From NCBI GenBank assembly GCA_019915135.1, contig JAHLMK010000027.1:310001-374000 (forward strand): a DNA stretch of 64,000 nucleotides, given 5' to 3'. The notes under the pieces are model-generated. The model saw only the letters and a program-made list of their open reading frames with translations. It was not told the origin of the DNA and ran no database searches. How positions within the stretch are numbered: the stretch's first letter is position 1; the number at the start of each line of letters is the position of its first letter. This DNA comes from Strobilurus pachycystidiatus (lineage: Eukaryota > Basidiomycota > Agaricomycetes > Agaricales > Physalacriaceae). A program made the translations under genes and the position numbers. Positions 9,889 to 22,300 of this stretch are shown piece after piece.

Positions 9889-12800
9889 TCACTCGGCTGC
9901 CCGTGCATTCAAGTAATCGACGACGTCCTTCTCCTTTACCCGCACTCGTTCTCCCTTCTTGAGTGGAGGATGCCCGCATCGACAGAGTTTGCGTCCTCCT
10001 TTACCCGGACAATCCTTGCGGCGGTTACACATTGCCTTCACACATACCGCACATCGGGCCTTCTTAGTACTACTTGACGTGCCAACAGCATGGGAGTGAC
10101 TGAGTGTAGCATTGCCCTGCAGTGTTCGTTGCTGGGGCTCCCCTGATGTCGAGGCGATGGGCTGCGAGGGAACGGGAATAGCTTCGATGTGCATATTGAG
10201 CTGCTGCTCATCCTCCCTGTCGATATCCATGAGCTCGCCCGGATCGTAAGCCGGGGCGGTATCTGCCTGGTCCTCGGGCTCTTGGTGCTGTGGATGTCGA
10301 AGGCCCATCACGTCGAATGATTCGAGGTCAAGCTGATCACGAATATCTTGCACTAGAGAGAGCGTTGAGCTGCAATCGGGCATACTGTATATAGGGTTAG
10401 AGACTTACTTGTTCGGAAGGCGTCGTCCGTGTCATCAGCTGGAAGTACAATAGCAGGAAGAGTAACCGTCGAATTATCTTCAGATGATATGAGGTCTGTG
10501 AATGCTTTGAGTGCAAGGGCATTCTCCCCCATGAAAAGAGTAGAGCGTTCAGACTTCCATAAGATGGTCTTTTTGTGATGGAGTTCAAGCTGGGCAGGAA
10601 GCTTGTAGTACAGCCGCCGATTCGTGTCTGTGATTGTTTGATCCTGTGTATTGACTGCCTCGTTCCAGAACTCCGCAAGGAGTTTGAAGTCAATACTTTT
10701 GTACGCCTCATGAGGCGGATAGTTTCCTCGCCCGCGCTTGAATATCCGATTGTTGATGAGCTCCTTGAACTTTCGGTACTCGGCATGAGTAGAAACCGGG
10801 AGGACAGGGTGCAGAGTACGCTGTCGAAGCTGTAGATAGCGGTACTGACTCATTGGTCGGGTAGAGAGACGGGATAATGTGTGAACAGGAAGATCGTTAT
10901 GATGGGGAATACCAGTGATCTTTCGAGCTGGCAGAGTGGTAATGCCAAGTTCACTGGCAAGTGTTGTGTCCATGGGCACAATTCCAAAGGTCTCTGCTGT
11001 TGCAATGCGTGTAGCAAGAAGACGAGGAAGGCGAAAGGATGGCAGGACATTGAGGAGGGCTGTGATCTCAACAATCTCATCAGAGATCCACATGTCAAAA
11101 TGGCCGCGGAATCGTTGGCCGGTTCGATTTCGATGCCCAACCTAGAATCAGTATATGTGAGTAAATATCAAGCTGTATAGCATAGACATACTGCTTGATT
11201 ACGTCGAAAGATCCAATAGATCAGAATCTTCTCAGCAAGCTCTGGTGATGCTTTGAGGGATCCAAAGATGCGCCGAACAGTCATATGAACACCACCTTCA
11301 ACTGAGTTTGTGCCACGGATAGTCCGGTACAAGGTGAGACCATCACGGTCCTTGCCCATCACATAGTACAGCGGAATTCCCACTGGATCAGAGAGGAATC
11401 CAAGCCGTACAGTTTCCAGTAGACGTGCTGTCATTTCTTTAGCTTCATCAGAAAAGAAGCGGACACCCCGGACTGAGCCAGAACTCTTAGTTGAGCAGAT
11501 GATGTCCTGGTAGCCAGTAAACAGTGCAGAGAGACGATTTCCCAGAGTGTGTCGGTCAGGAATGTAGCGTCGGATTCGCCGATTCAAGCCTGCTGCTTTT
11601 GCCCGCTTTGCATACTCCCAGTTGATTCCCTGACTCTCCAATACAGAACGCACTGCCTTTTCATCGTCCTTGTCCCGGATAAAGATTGCCTCACTGAAAT
11701 CATGGCAGAAAGCCTTGAAGGCAGAATGCTTTTTGGATATGAGCCGAAGCAACCGGTCCATGAAGTGGAATGCATCATCAAGAACACGGCTTGAAAGTGT
11801 ACTATCACCGGACTGCCGCAGTATATCGTGTGCATGCTGAAGCACTGCAGCAATAGTTTCAACGGCCTCCTATAAATATCACAGTAAGTTACATATCTGA
11901 AGGAAAAGTGCACAAATGACTTACATCGGGATCAAAGTCAGAGTCATACTCATCATCACTATCAAACATGAACTTGTCGGCATCAGAAGGTTCCCAGAAT
12001 TCAAACTGAATCCCATCTGATGAAAAGTTGGGATCGACGTAAGAAATGGAGAATTCTGAGTGATCGTCATTCATTGTAGTGCTAGTTGGAGCAGGAGTGG
12101 AAAAGCCAAATGCAAGTGTTTCTGGAGATAGCGGAGGAGTGGAGCAGCGCGATCGAAGCTGACTAGTAGCCACTACAGCTTGTCCGCCATGAGTGAAGAT
12201 CCATTCGATGGTTTGACGGTGAAGAGTATGGATAGCATGTGGGACGAGTACTTCAGTGATTTGGATGAGTGAACGGCTTGGAGTAATGTTGATTCGGCGT
12301 GTCTCTCCATTAACATCCATGACTGCATCTAGGTATCCTGCGTGATTTCCAATAATGGATCCACGTAAGATAGGCTTGCAGCCATGTACAACAGTCACAA
12401 GCTGCCCATCTGTAGCTGCCTGATCAGGTGTCAGCTTGAGCCCAACTGACTCTCGCCCAGATAGTGATATCCATAGCTGCCAGAGAGCATCAGTCTCAAG
12501 GTAGAGAGCATTGATAGCCGATGTGGAAAGCTCAGAGCTCCAGGAATAAAGTGTAGATGATGGAGGTGTATAGCATCGAGATAGAATAGTGCCAACAAGA
12601 GTATGAAGTGAGGCATGAGGATCCTCAACAACACCAGCTAGTTTTGCACGATCTCCAAGATCTATGAATGAGGGATTGTCTGTACTAGCAAGTGGATTTG
12701 GCAAGGATAGTGCATTGGCCACAACCAAGAGTGTTTCTCGGATCTGAAAGCCAATTTTGATAATGGAAGAATTTGTGAAAAGTGCTTTCAGTGAAGGCAC

Positions 12801-15110
12801 AAAGTGACTGCGTGACACAAAGTCTGTAACCTGGGATTCTGGTCAGGACTACTGAATTCTAGTAACCATGAACAAAAAGTTACCTTGAAAATCAATACTC
12901 GACTAGATGTTCGAACTTGAATAACATCAAGTTGAGTACCTTCTGGCAGTGGATGATGCTTGATAGCAAGACCAATAATATAGATGCCACCACCCTGTAT
13001 AGTGGCACTAGCATCATTCAGTATTTCAGCTGCTAGCTCTTCCATAGCAATTGAATAACTGCAGAAGTCAAATGATGCTTCAGACGATGCCTGTAATGGA
13101 GGAAGATCTGTCCATGTCGAGATATGACGGACATTAGAAGTGAGAGACTTGGTGATTGACTCATGGAAGCTCTGTTCCGCTGATAGAGAATCAGTATCAA
13201 TAACAATTATACAAAAGAAAAACCATACATTGTGGGGAGTCAGTGTATAAAAGCATGGTTGGTGGATGACCTACTGCCTTCAGACTATCCTGAACCTTCT
13301 CAAACATCTCTCGAACAAATGACAGTGACTTGGTCAGCGTGAGGCATTCAGCACGAATTTCTTCGAACTGATTGACCAAGTTATACTCTGCTTTCCAGAT
13401 CTTTTCGCCCTTCAGACCACCCATATATTTCAGAACCTAATAACCAATTGAGAATCTTTGGAACTATTCACAAATGAATCACTTACATCAAATGTATGAT
13501 CTGCTTTTGCAACATCCAAAGGAAGAGCTGCTTGAGCACGGTCCATATAGATACGATGGGCTCCAATGAAGTCAATATACATTGCCTTCAAGTATGGAGT
13601 CGAAGGTGGACAGCCACCATAACCGGTTGACTCAGTGAAGGCAGAGAAGCGAGGAATCTGTTTCTCGCCGTTGAGACCATAGTAGAGTGCAGCTGAATAG
13701 TACATCAACTCGTTCCGAGCATGGAGTCGGTGCTGTAACTCAGAAACCATCTCTGCAAATGGTGATGGTCCAACACGCTTCACAATCAGAGACACCATCA
13801 GCCACATAAGCTGCTTGTCTACTGCGCCACGTGTAGATATGTAGGCTGATAAATTATCACTGACTGGATGAGATCATTACTCAAATCACTTACCTGGAAA
13901 TGCTTCTTGAACATATCTTGGTAGTTGTGCAATAATGTGGGGGTCGGTTCCTTGATAGCTCATCCCGCAACCAGGCAGCTCAGCTCTGTCCTTGTCACAC
14001 CAGAAACGGTTTGTGAAAAGAAAGTAGTCATCAAGACAGCGTCGAACTCGCCGTGCAACAGGATTGTCGTTGTATCCTATGAATGAGCTTTAGCTATTGA
14101 TTCAAAAAGCAGCACAAAGATCATACCATGCTTCGACAGAAGCTTTCCACACTCGCACTCAAACCTCTCTGGATGCTCGGGCAGCAGATGGGGAAGCCAG
14201 ACAAACACATCGCGCTCATACAGTTGGTTGGGTTGAAACTCGGTGACCGCAACACGGTGTAGCGCAAAAACAGGGTGCATAGGTCGATCAAAAAAATCTC
14301 CGCGCATGTAGCATACTGGCTGCCCATGCTTCTCAATCTCCTTGATGATTCGGCGCTTGACCGAGCGTAGGTACTGCTGGATTAGGGACTCGGGGGGAGG
14401 GTCTGACACATCTTCGGGCGGCAAATTTGGGTCATTGCTCCCGGCAGCATCCGGAAGCAGCTCATCAATGAGAGTGTCGTCAATCTGCGCTGTGCCGGAC
14501 GCAATATCGGCGTGCTCGTCATTCTCGCTCACAAACGCAAGGTCGGCGTTCAGTTGAGCAAGGGCCTCGCGCGACAAGGTACCGCCACTTGCATTTTGTG
14601 GGGGGAACAGACTTTGAGCTGTGGATATACCGTTAGTTCTGTATATCATCAGTGCAGAATTTTTGGGAACATACCTGCTTCCACGTCACGTCGGAGTGTG
14701 TTCGCGTTCGGCGCGTGCAAACGACTCGGAGGGTCACTCGGAGCCGCGGCAGTAGAGCTCGCAGCAATCCCAGAGCCCCGAGGTGTCGGTTGCTGCCTAT
14801 TCCGCGGCAGAAAGAACGCTGGCGTCGCTGAGGACAACAACGAGGATGATCGTTGCGGGATTTGGCGTGCTGGTGCCGCGGGAGGATGGCCGGAGCTCGG
14901 ATTGATTGCTTCCCGGGTGATGTGAGCCCCGGGGGTCGTCGTCGCAGTCGGGATAGATGATGTGGCCGCTGTTCCAGCCGTTGACGCTAGAGGAGCAGCT
15001 ACACGGGCCTTTCGACCAGAGCCGGCGCGCTGCCCGCCATGCCCATCTTTGACCACTTTGCCCTTTTTGCTGAGATGGTAGCCGGGAGGAGCAGTCGCTT
15101 GCGTTGCCAT
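9889..15110 (-). CDS. DUF6729 / degenerate 3'-5' exonuclease / transposase-like multidomain protein
   Basis: A gene of about 5.2 kb, roughly 1,400 residues, that reads through a dozen short introns without a break. The start chosen is ATG 15110 (MATQATAPPGYHLSKKGK). An ATG at 15200 is possible but adds low-complexity residues. Order of parts: a low-complexity basic N-terminus; a DUF6729-like region (YMRGDFFDRPMHPVF, FVWLPHLLPEHPERF, then cysteine pairs and DPHIIAQLPRYVQEAFPAY); a 3'-5' exonuclease-like region at about 13.0-12.4 kb (TSRVLIFKV, IIKIGFQI, FIDLGDRAKLAGVVED, ALYLETDALWQLW); then at 11.85-11.17 kb a transposase-like block with DDAFHFMDRLL and YRTIRGTNSVEGG; and finally a cysteine-rich tail (CAVC...CNRRKDCPG...CRCGHP). 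The exonuclease part appears to lack the first Asp-x-Glu motif. Proteins of this build are repeated in agaric genomes, so I infer a mobile-element protein. Its exact role is unknown. Confidence 0.75.
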
Positions 15111-15274
15111 GCGCGGATCGAGCGGGTCAGAATGGTGTAGAGATGCGGGAGAGGGAACGCGTATCCGAATCGCCGTGGTCGTCGTCGTCGTCGATGGCAA
15201 AGATAAGGCGCGGCCAGCGCGTGCAGTCTGTATTACGCACTGTAGATTACGCTGACATCACGAAAACGATGTAT

Positions 15275-15290
15275 CGGTCCGTAAGGACCG
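15275..15290. repeat. Short perfect hairpin between two genes
   Basis: CGGTCC-GTAA-GGACCG forms a 6-bp stem with a 4-base loop in the 390-bp gap upstream of the long minus-strand gene. Nothing else is evident in the gap. It could be a regulatory or structural element, or chance. Confidence 0.4.
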
Positions 15291-15500
15291 TTGGCCTATG
15301 CCCGTGTTTGGACCAGCTGGCCCTGTGGGCCTTATCCTTGCGCTCGGTTGTGAAAAGCCAGAACAATTATATTCACTTGGATGAACATATTCGCCAGATT
15401 CCGAGTTCCGTAGCATACAACACAATAAAAGTACAAGGCCAAAACTTCTTTGTAATGTACAAGTGGCCAATTGTGCCGCCCCATCCCAATCATCCGTCGT

Positions 15501-17012
15501 TCAAACCTTCGGTTTCTTGCTGCTGCGGCGGTTGTTCGACCCCGTCTTCCGTTCTGCCATCTCGTCAGCTAGATCCATTTGACGAAACAAAAGATAGACT
15601 CACTGTTGGTTTTGCCGACTTCACCCTTTTCTTCGTCTTCAGTAGCTTCCCATTCTGTGATCTCAGTGTCAATGTACTATTGTGCTTCTCCCTGACGAAT
15701 ACGAACCGGTCAAAGGTGAGCCATCCCTGTCCTCGTTGTCATCCAAAGTGGTGTCCGACGACTTGTCCGAACTAGCTGTTCCGGTCACGGTGACCCTGGA
15801 GGTAGACACCTCGGAATCTTTGCAGAGTTGTAATCCATCCCATGTGTGATACAGCGCGTTGTCTCACCGTCCTTGGTTTGAGCTCCCTTAGCAGTCGTCG
15901 CGGCAGCAACAACGGCTTCGCCGTCACCTGCGGCCGTTCTCGCAGCTTCGGGTTCCACAACTGCTGCAGGGGGGGCATCGTCTGTTGCAGCAGAAGCGGA
16001 TGCGTCGACAACACTCTGTGCCGCTGAGCCGGTGGCCGAGAAGGAAAACGATTAGAAATGATACAGTCCAACAAAACATATGACGGACCATTGGGAACAA
16101 AGAATTCAACTGCCCGCATCTGCGCTTTGACAGCCTCGGTGAGTTCTTTGTATTCTCCGTACACGCGGCGCAAAGCCTTTTGCGGGCACAGGATGCGGAT
16201 GCTGTGGATCTGGGCGGTGAAGATGTCCTTGACATCAGGACGACCGATGCGGACGTGCGTCACGCGGAATTTGACCAAGGCCAAAGCACCTCGAAGGGCA
16301 ATATCGACCTTCACGCTCTGGCGAGGGAGGACTAGGGAGTTGTCCGGGTTGCGAACATCCAAGGGCGTCAAATGGTAGTCGTCCTTGAGGAGCTCGAACT
16401 GGTCGTGAAACTCGGCGGGGACGGTGTGATTGGCGATGAGCTCGTCACGACCCTCGTCGGTCTACAGGCAAGGTAAGTCAACGACCTCGTGTGGGAGAGA
16501 AAAAACGCACATTGAGGGCCATGATTTTGGCCGAGCATTTGAACCCCACAAGGTCGTCGTTCTCAGAGACAAGCATATACAATCCTTTGTTGGTAACATA
16601 GGTCTTCTGGTTCTCCAAGGCGCGAAGATTCTTGAGACTTTCATCGAAGGAGCGCGCGAAGATAGAGCCGTTGGGTCGAGCGACATAGATCGCCGCCTTG
16701 GCAGCGGTCATATCCCTCGAAAATTGGCCGCCGTGGGTTCCTACGACCTCTCAGGAAGAGCGGATTGTTGAAAAAAGACCACATACCAAGACCACTGACT
16801 TTGACGTCGAACGTCCCCATACCGATTTGGCCAACGATTGACAGGATTGCGGCCGGCACCTCGTCAGTGGCAGAGGCAACATCAGCGCTCCTCGCAATGT
16901 GAGATTTGCTCCATGTATGGCCGTCTACGAAGTCGGGCCTCGCAGTATAGTTCTCGTCCAGTCCGATCTGGGCTTGCTGCCAAAAAAGGTTGTAGGTCGG
17001 GTTCTCAGGCAT
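15501..17012 (-). CDS. Hypothetical basidiomycete protein with disordered basic C-terminus
   Basis: Function not recognised. The start is ATG 17012 (MPENPTYNLFWQQAQIGL). Introns lie near 16787, 16510 and 16460, and three more lie in the 3' third, giving about 400 residues. The first 250 residues look folded, with beta-rich segments such as QIGMGTFDVKVSGLG and GLYMLVSENDDLVGFKCS, and a segment HVRIGRPDVKDIF. The C-terminal 130 residues are alanine/serine/acidic-rich and end in a basic NNRRSSKKPKV tail at a TGA at 15501, which could serve as a nuclear signal. Reading straight on without the last introns gives an arginine/leucine-rich frame that looks non-coding, so the spliced ending is preferred. 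The gene lies in tandem behind the DUF6729 gene's promoter side. The surroundings give no clue to its role. Confidence 0.6.
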
Positions 17013-17645
17013 GATGATTGAGTGGGCGCGTTGCGCAGACAGAGCGCGCCGACTTCTTAACGTGCAGAGTCTTCAGCGGGCGAGACATTATGAGGGCGGC
17101 ATTGCGTAGATATTTCGTTGTGGTGAGAATCGTGGTCATAGATGTCGACAAGGTGAGACAGGAACTCAGATAATCTAGACTTCAATCGGCCTTGGGCCTA
17201 GGCCACCCATTGTGAGTCGTGACTGACGCGTGCCTTCAGTGTTGATGTTTGGCCCAATGTTTGAGAGCTATCTCTTCCACTTCCTTCCTCACCACCACCT
17301 TCAGTCACCCCTATGTTGGGGCTGAGCGGAGTTCAGTCCTATACTGAGCTTCCACTGTTGGTTGGCTCGTTTACTGAATGCTCTCTTTCTTTTCTTTCCT
17401 GCACGCACATCGCAATCGGACGCGTCAACCCCCGGTATGGGTAAACTACGACATGTGAGCTATTCATCCTTTCAATTTTTCTATAGCTTTCGTTTCCAAT
17501 GGTGTGCATCGGCATGGAGGGTTCGTCGACTCCACCATGGGACGCGCCTCTGCTGTCAATGCATGCCTTTGGCCTTTTACCTACCTTTTACCTTTCTTTC
17601 ACTCTCTTTTTTTGCACGCCAAACCATGTGCTGAATTCTCATTAG

Positions 17646-18054
17646 ATGGCGCGACGGACGCGTTTGGGCGATATTTCCAGCCCGTACACACTCGACACGC
17701 CTTATGCGTGCGATGTCGACGCCGAGACTTATTGCGCATTTGGATTTGATATGGACGCGTCTACGACACAGATCTGCCCTGTGCCCGAGTCTTGCAGCAG
17801 GAACTTATCCAACGGACAATTCCGACAGCTTCGACGTCACCAGCAAGCTTGCCATGCTCTCCCGTACCGCTCCACCTTCAGAATCCGTCGAACCTTTCGC
17901 GTCCGTCCGGACAGCGTCACTCATACCGCCAGCACTCAAAGATATCCTCACCGGCGACGAATCCATTTTGCAACTGCCAGTATTGGATGCTGAATTCGTG
18001 TCCTTGTTTGTCTTCAAGACGACAGCGACAGCGACGGCGACTACCTTCCTTTGA
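17646..18054 (+). pseudogene. Possible coding fragment with a frame change
   Basis: From ATG 17646 a frame (MARRTRLGDISSPYTL, then acidic and cysteine-containing residues) looks protein-like for about 55 codons. From about 17830 the protein-like character moves to another frame (SDSFDVTSKLAMLSRTAPP, ending SLFVFKT before a TGA). No plausible intron of normal size joins them. It may be a frameshifted remnant or not a gene. A pyrimidine-rich stretch precedes it (17270-17640). No family is recognised. Confidence 0.25.
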
Positions 18055-18403
18055 GATGGCCGGCGAGGCGAGGTCGGCAACATCGGGAAAGTCACCACTG
18101 TTTGAGGTCATTGTCAAGGTAACTGACCGCACAAAGTGCGTCTTCTCCTCCTCCAAATCATACCCTCGCTGATTATCCCAACCAGCTCGCCGGCACCATG
18201 CGCTTCTTATCTGGTGCTTATTGTGTGTGCTCAGGTCCATCTATCCTCTCACAAATTGACCAGACCGGGAGGTTCCAAACACGGCGAGCAGGTTGTCGGG
18301 AAGCTTGTAGTATTCAAGCGAGAGGAGAATGGAAACAAACATTTCCATTTGGTTTTTTATATAGATAATGTACAGATTTTGTTTTACTTCCTCGTCCAAC
18401 AGA

Positions 18404-18512
18404 AATACGTACTAGTACGAAATTTGTAACTTCTGTTGAACTGAATCATCGTCCACTGAATACGTACAAGTACAAATTGCTGTAACTTCTGACCAACATG
18501 ATCATCGTCCAC
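18404..18512. repeat. Two tandem copies of a 55-bp unit
   Basis: Unit 1 (18404-18457) and unit 2 (18459-18512) both run AATACGTACNAGTACRAA... TGTAACTTCTG ... ATCATCGTCCAC. They share about 80 percent of positions. The palindrome-like core TACGTACTAGTACGA opens each copy. The repeat lies just beyond the 3' end of the small minus-strand gene ending at 18570. Confidence 0.65.
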
Positions 18513-18569
18513 GAATAAGATACAGATATTTGGCAAAGAACTGAAAGAAATGAGAATAATCGAAGTCAT

Positions 18570-19019
18570 TCAAGGCGCCTGAGAGGTGTTGTCTGACCGG
18601 GTCGCGTTCATATTGGCACTCGGTGTGGCGTTTCTGAGAAGCCAATTAGAGTTGAGACGTGAGACTGGCAACCGTGGACTTACGGTCGTATAGTGTACAT
18701 TGTCACATACCATTGTGTGGCACGTCGTATGTCCGCCGGATCAGTGATGTTGGGATGGGAAGGAGTGTCGACAAAACAAAGGCGCGAGATAGTGACGTGT
18801 GATTGACCGAGGCTGCGAACCACAGGCAAGATATGTTGATGGGTCAAACCGCGCCCCTGGAGTTCAACAACAACAGGCGCAGGAGGACGTTCTGAATTCA
18901 CTGTCATCAAACAGTCATCAGTAAGGCTTGTGAGTAAGATATGAACACATACTGGGGAAATTGAGACGAGGATAGAGTACAATCCGGAGAAAGTATAAGC
19001 AACCATTTCCCCGGGACAT
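18570..19019 (-). CDS. Small hypothetical protein (3 exons)
   Basis: Function not recognised. ATG 19019 opens MSRGNGCLYFLRIVLYPR. An intron follows (donor GTATGTG near 18952, acceptor near 18900), then the main exon with VVVELQGRGLTHQHILPV and SRLCFVDTPSHPNI. A second intron leads to a TGA at 18570. The product is about 115 residues. The proposed joins keep the frame and remove in-frame stops, which supports the model. The main exon has a compact beta/alpha look with no zinc or catalytic motif I can name. A palindrome, CCAGTGGTTATTACCACTGG, lies just upstream of the ATG. Confidence 0.45.
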
Positions 19020-19028
19020 GCTGAATCC

Positions 19029-19048
19029 CAGTGGTTATTACCACTGGT
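19029..19048. promoter_or_regulatory. Palindrome upstream of the 18570-19019 gene
   Basis: CCAGTGGT-TATT-ACCACTGG has perfect 8-bp arms and begins about 10 bp upstream of the start codon of the minus-strand gene. A related sequence (CCAGTGGTTATAACC with a downstream GGCTATAACCAC) lies at 32238-32297. It could be a binding site, an mRNA 5' leader hairpin or the end of a small mobile element. Confidence 0.4.
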
Positions 19049-19303
19049 CCCGTTTCCACATTTCGTGTATCTAACCACAGGATTTCGGACCTCTCAACAC
19101 CCTATTTCAGTGCTTGTATCCACTCGTTGCGCCTCACCCGCATATGGGAGCTGCACAAAGGCTCGGACAGGTCCCCGGCAGCATGGTCGCACTTAACTTG
19201 GCCCGAATTTAGGGTTTCGCAGTATTAATACTGTAAAAGTACTTGTCATTTGATCGTACACGTCCATAAGTAGATATAAAACGTCCAAATGCTCGTAGTT
19301 GCG

Positions 19304-22300
19304 CTAATCGTCCAAAGTGGGATCGTCGTGGTTTGCGGCAAGGGCGCGCGCCGCTGCTAAACCATGCTCTTCCTCCATAGACTCCTCCTCCTCCTCGGAC
19401 TCCTCCTCCTCCTCCGGCGCGGCAACCATCTCGATACGGTCAGGGACTTTGCGGTTGCCTCCCTTATACGGCCTCGACCAGATACCGGCGAACAGAGCCG
19501 CGAGTCGACGGTATATCGCGGCTTGTCGATATGCGTAGGCTCTAACGCCAGCCGCAGAGGCCACCGAGAGTCCATCCCAGCCACCAGCCCTCTTCTCAAT
19601 CCAGTTCAAGGCCTCCACCTCCAGCGTCACCAGGGTTCGGCGCTTCTCTTCCTCGATGAGCCTGACCTCTTCAGTCCAGCTTCTCGCCCGCGCCCGACTC
19701 TTCAACCATTCCACCCTGACTGAATCGTTAAGCTCGTCCTTATCGTACGAGTCGAGCGAGTTCTCCATGCGCCAAATCCATGAGATCTTGTAGCTCCCGC
19801 TCCCAAACTGAACCTCGTCCTTCTTCATCCCGGTCTTCCGCTTTTTGTTCGCAGGTTGGTCGACTTCGAAGGTGAAGCTGTCCAGCGCCCGAACGTCCTC
19901 GTCTGCCAAAGGCTGCAGAATGTCCATCCAGGTGCCGTCTCCTCGTAGTTGATGAAGCGCCGCGCGAGCTGTTCGATACTTTGACACAGCCATATCGGAT
20001 TTGGCCTCAAGACGGTTGAGGATCGCCATCGTGCGACTTGTTCGCCGCTGACCACGGACGTTACGGCGGCGGAAAGCGCGAACGCTTCGGCGAGTGCGCT
20101 GCATGGCTCGTACAGTCTCGAGAGCATCATGGCATTGTGCCTCGCGAAGGATGGCCTCTTTGTTGACCACTCCACCAATACAACCGGCTGTGCGAAGACC
20201 GAGCGGCAGTGCAGATGGCAGAATGAGCGGTTCTGTCTCAACATCACCTTCGCGAGTACCGGCGAGATGCTTCAAGACTGCGTCCGCCCCTGGCATGTAG
20301 ACGGCCTGCAGCGCTCGGAACTGCCGGATCTGATTCTGGAGTAGCGTCCGCTTCTCCTGTATTTCCTTGATGGTGCTCGGACTGTCTTTGTCGTCACTGC
20401 CAAGCATGTGTATGACGCGCCGCCTTAATTAATGGATCAGTTTTAACTAGAGGCGTGAATAAGAACAATACTGACTGCATATCCTCAATAAGCAAGCCAA
20501 GGCCTACACAAACAGAGGCACTTGTCTCGTGCAGCGGTATCTCGGTCGCCGCGAGCTTCCGCTCTTCCTCGGCAAGCGCTTGTCTGACCGTGTTTTCACT
20601 TGCATCTAGCAAGCGAATGTCAGAAAGAAAAAGACAGCTCAAAATCGGAATGGGACTTACAGAGGGCCGGTAGGAAGTATGGGTTGCGAAGAGTATGATC
20701 GCATTCCCACTCCTCGATCTGCTTCGTCCATCTCGCCTCGCATCCGTCTGGGAGAGCCTGCGAAAACTCTTCGTGAGCGGCAACATGCTGTACCATGCCG
20801 ATTGTCGCCAGGTGCTCTTTTCGGTGCAAGGACTTCCCTGGATGGATGTTAAAACGGACACAACAATGTAATGAACCACTCACCAAGATCCACAAACTTT
20901 TCCCAGTTGTGAGTCGCAATTTGTCGATCTAATGTGTCATGGCGGCTACCAGGCAGCATCTCCTTCGTCGAGGGCGCAGCGTTGTTTAGCTTCGGCCACG
21001 TTCGCTCGATTCCCTCCCCGCAAGTGCGTCCGACTCCGCCCTGAATGTTCATACTGAACAAGACCTGGCATCCGATCTTGTGTCCTTCGCAATGACACTT
21101 CGGAATCCCCCAAGCGATCGCGATGTCATCTGGCAAATGGAGACACTCGGGCATGGCCCGCATCCGTTCAATGAAGTGGATTGACCACTGGCAGACTATA
21201 TCGTACGAAAAGAAGATTTGCCGCAACTTCGTCGAACGCAAGGCGGACAGGGCGATGTAGTCCATATTGCAGTATCTTAATTAAATTAGTTTTGGAAGCG
21301 AATAGATGAAGTCAGATGAATATACCTTTCTCCTCGTTGCAGGTCGCCAATTCCGTTTGGCAATACGATCTCATGTCGCGCGCAGATCGCCATACCGACA
21401 CCCGTGGAGCGTAAGCCGGTCGAGTTTTTGGATTCGGCGTGGGCCAATGTCTTGAAGCCTGCACAAGAGCTAATCTATTCAGAGATGTCAGTACAAATGA
21501 AGGATGACGACTAAAAGACTTACATCCGTCTGCTTCGGATATTTGGCGATGTGCTCCAGGTATGGGGCGTTCTCGACGAAATAAGCCCACCCGGTGTGCA
21601 AACCAGGGTCCAAACTGCTGGGCCGCCGTAGATTCTTCAGGCGGAAGTTTGCGTCGAGTGCCATGATCAGGCGATATATATATCTGCGCCGGAGAGAATC
21701 AATTCGAGCGATTCAAACATAAAAACTGAAAATCTACTCACTGTTCCTTGGGAGATAAGGACTCCCAGCCCGGCGGCAGATTGACACCAGGACGAGGACA
21801 AGCAGGGCAGCGCAGAGCGAGCTCTCCAGACTGAGTCGTCGCGCGCCCATCGATGGCATTGCCACGTCCAGCGCGTTTCAGCATCTTGATGTGGCCGAAT
21901 TGGCGGATCATGCGAAAGAGCGATTTATAACGCGACTAGAGTGAAAGGGTCAGAAGGGATCAGAAAGCATACGATAAACATGAAACGAACCTTGGGTAAA
22001 GTGACGCGCGTATTGTCGGTCAATTTTTCGAGGGCTTGGTAAAACTCAAATACGCTGAGCTTCCCTGAAGAGGATAGCATCTCGTAATGCTCCAAACCGC
22101 GGAGTGTCGCTCCAGTCTTGGGGTGAATTGTAGTGGCTGGCCAGACCTCAGATCGAAGCATTTGGATTCGAGGAGGGGCGCGTTGTGCGCAGCCGCAAAA
22201 GTCGGCGTTAACCTTGTGGATACCGTTCTCGTGAAGGAGTGTGAAGTCGCGTGGGGCCGGTTGGGGATTGACGCAGAAGTTAATGTCGTCGTGCCCAAAG

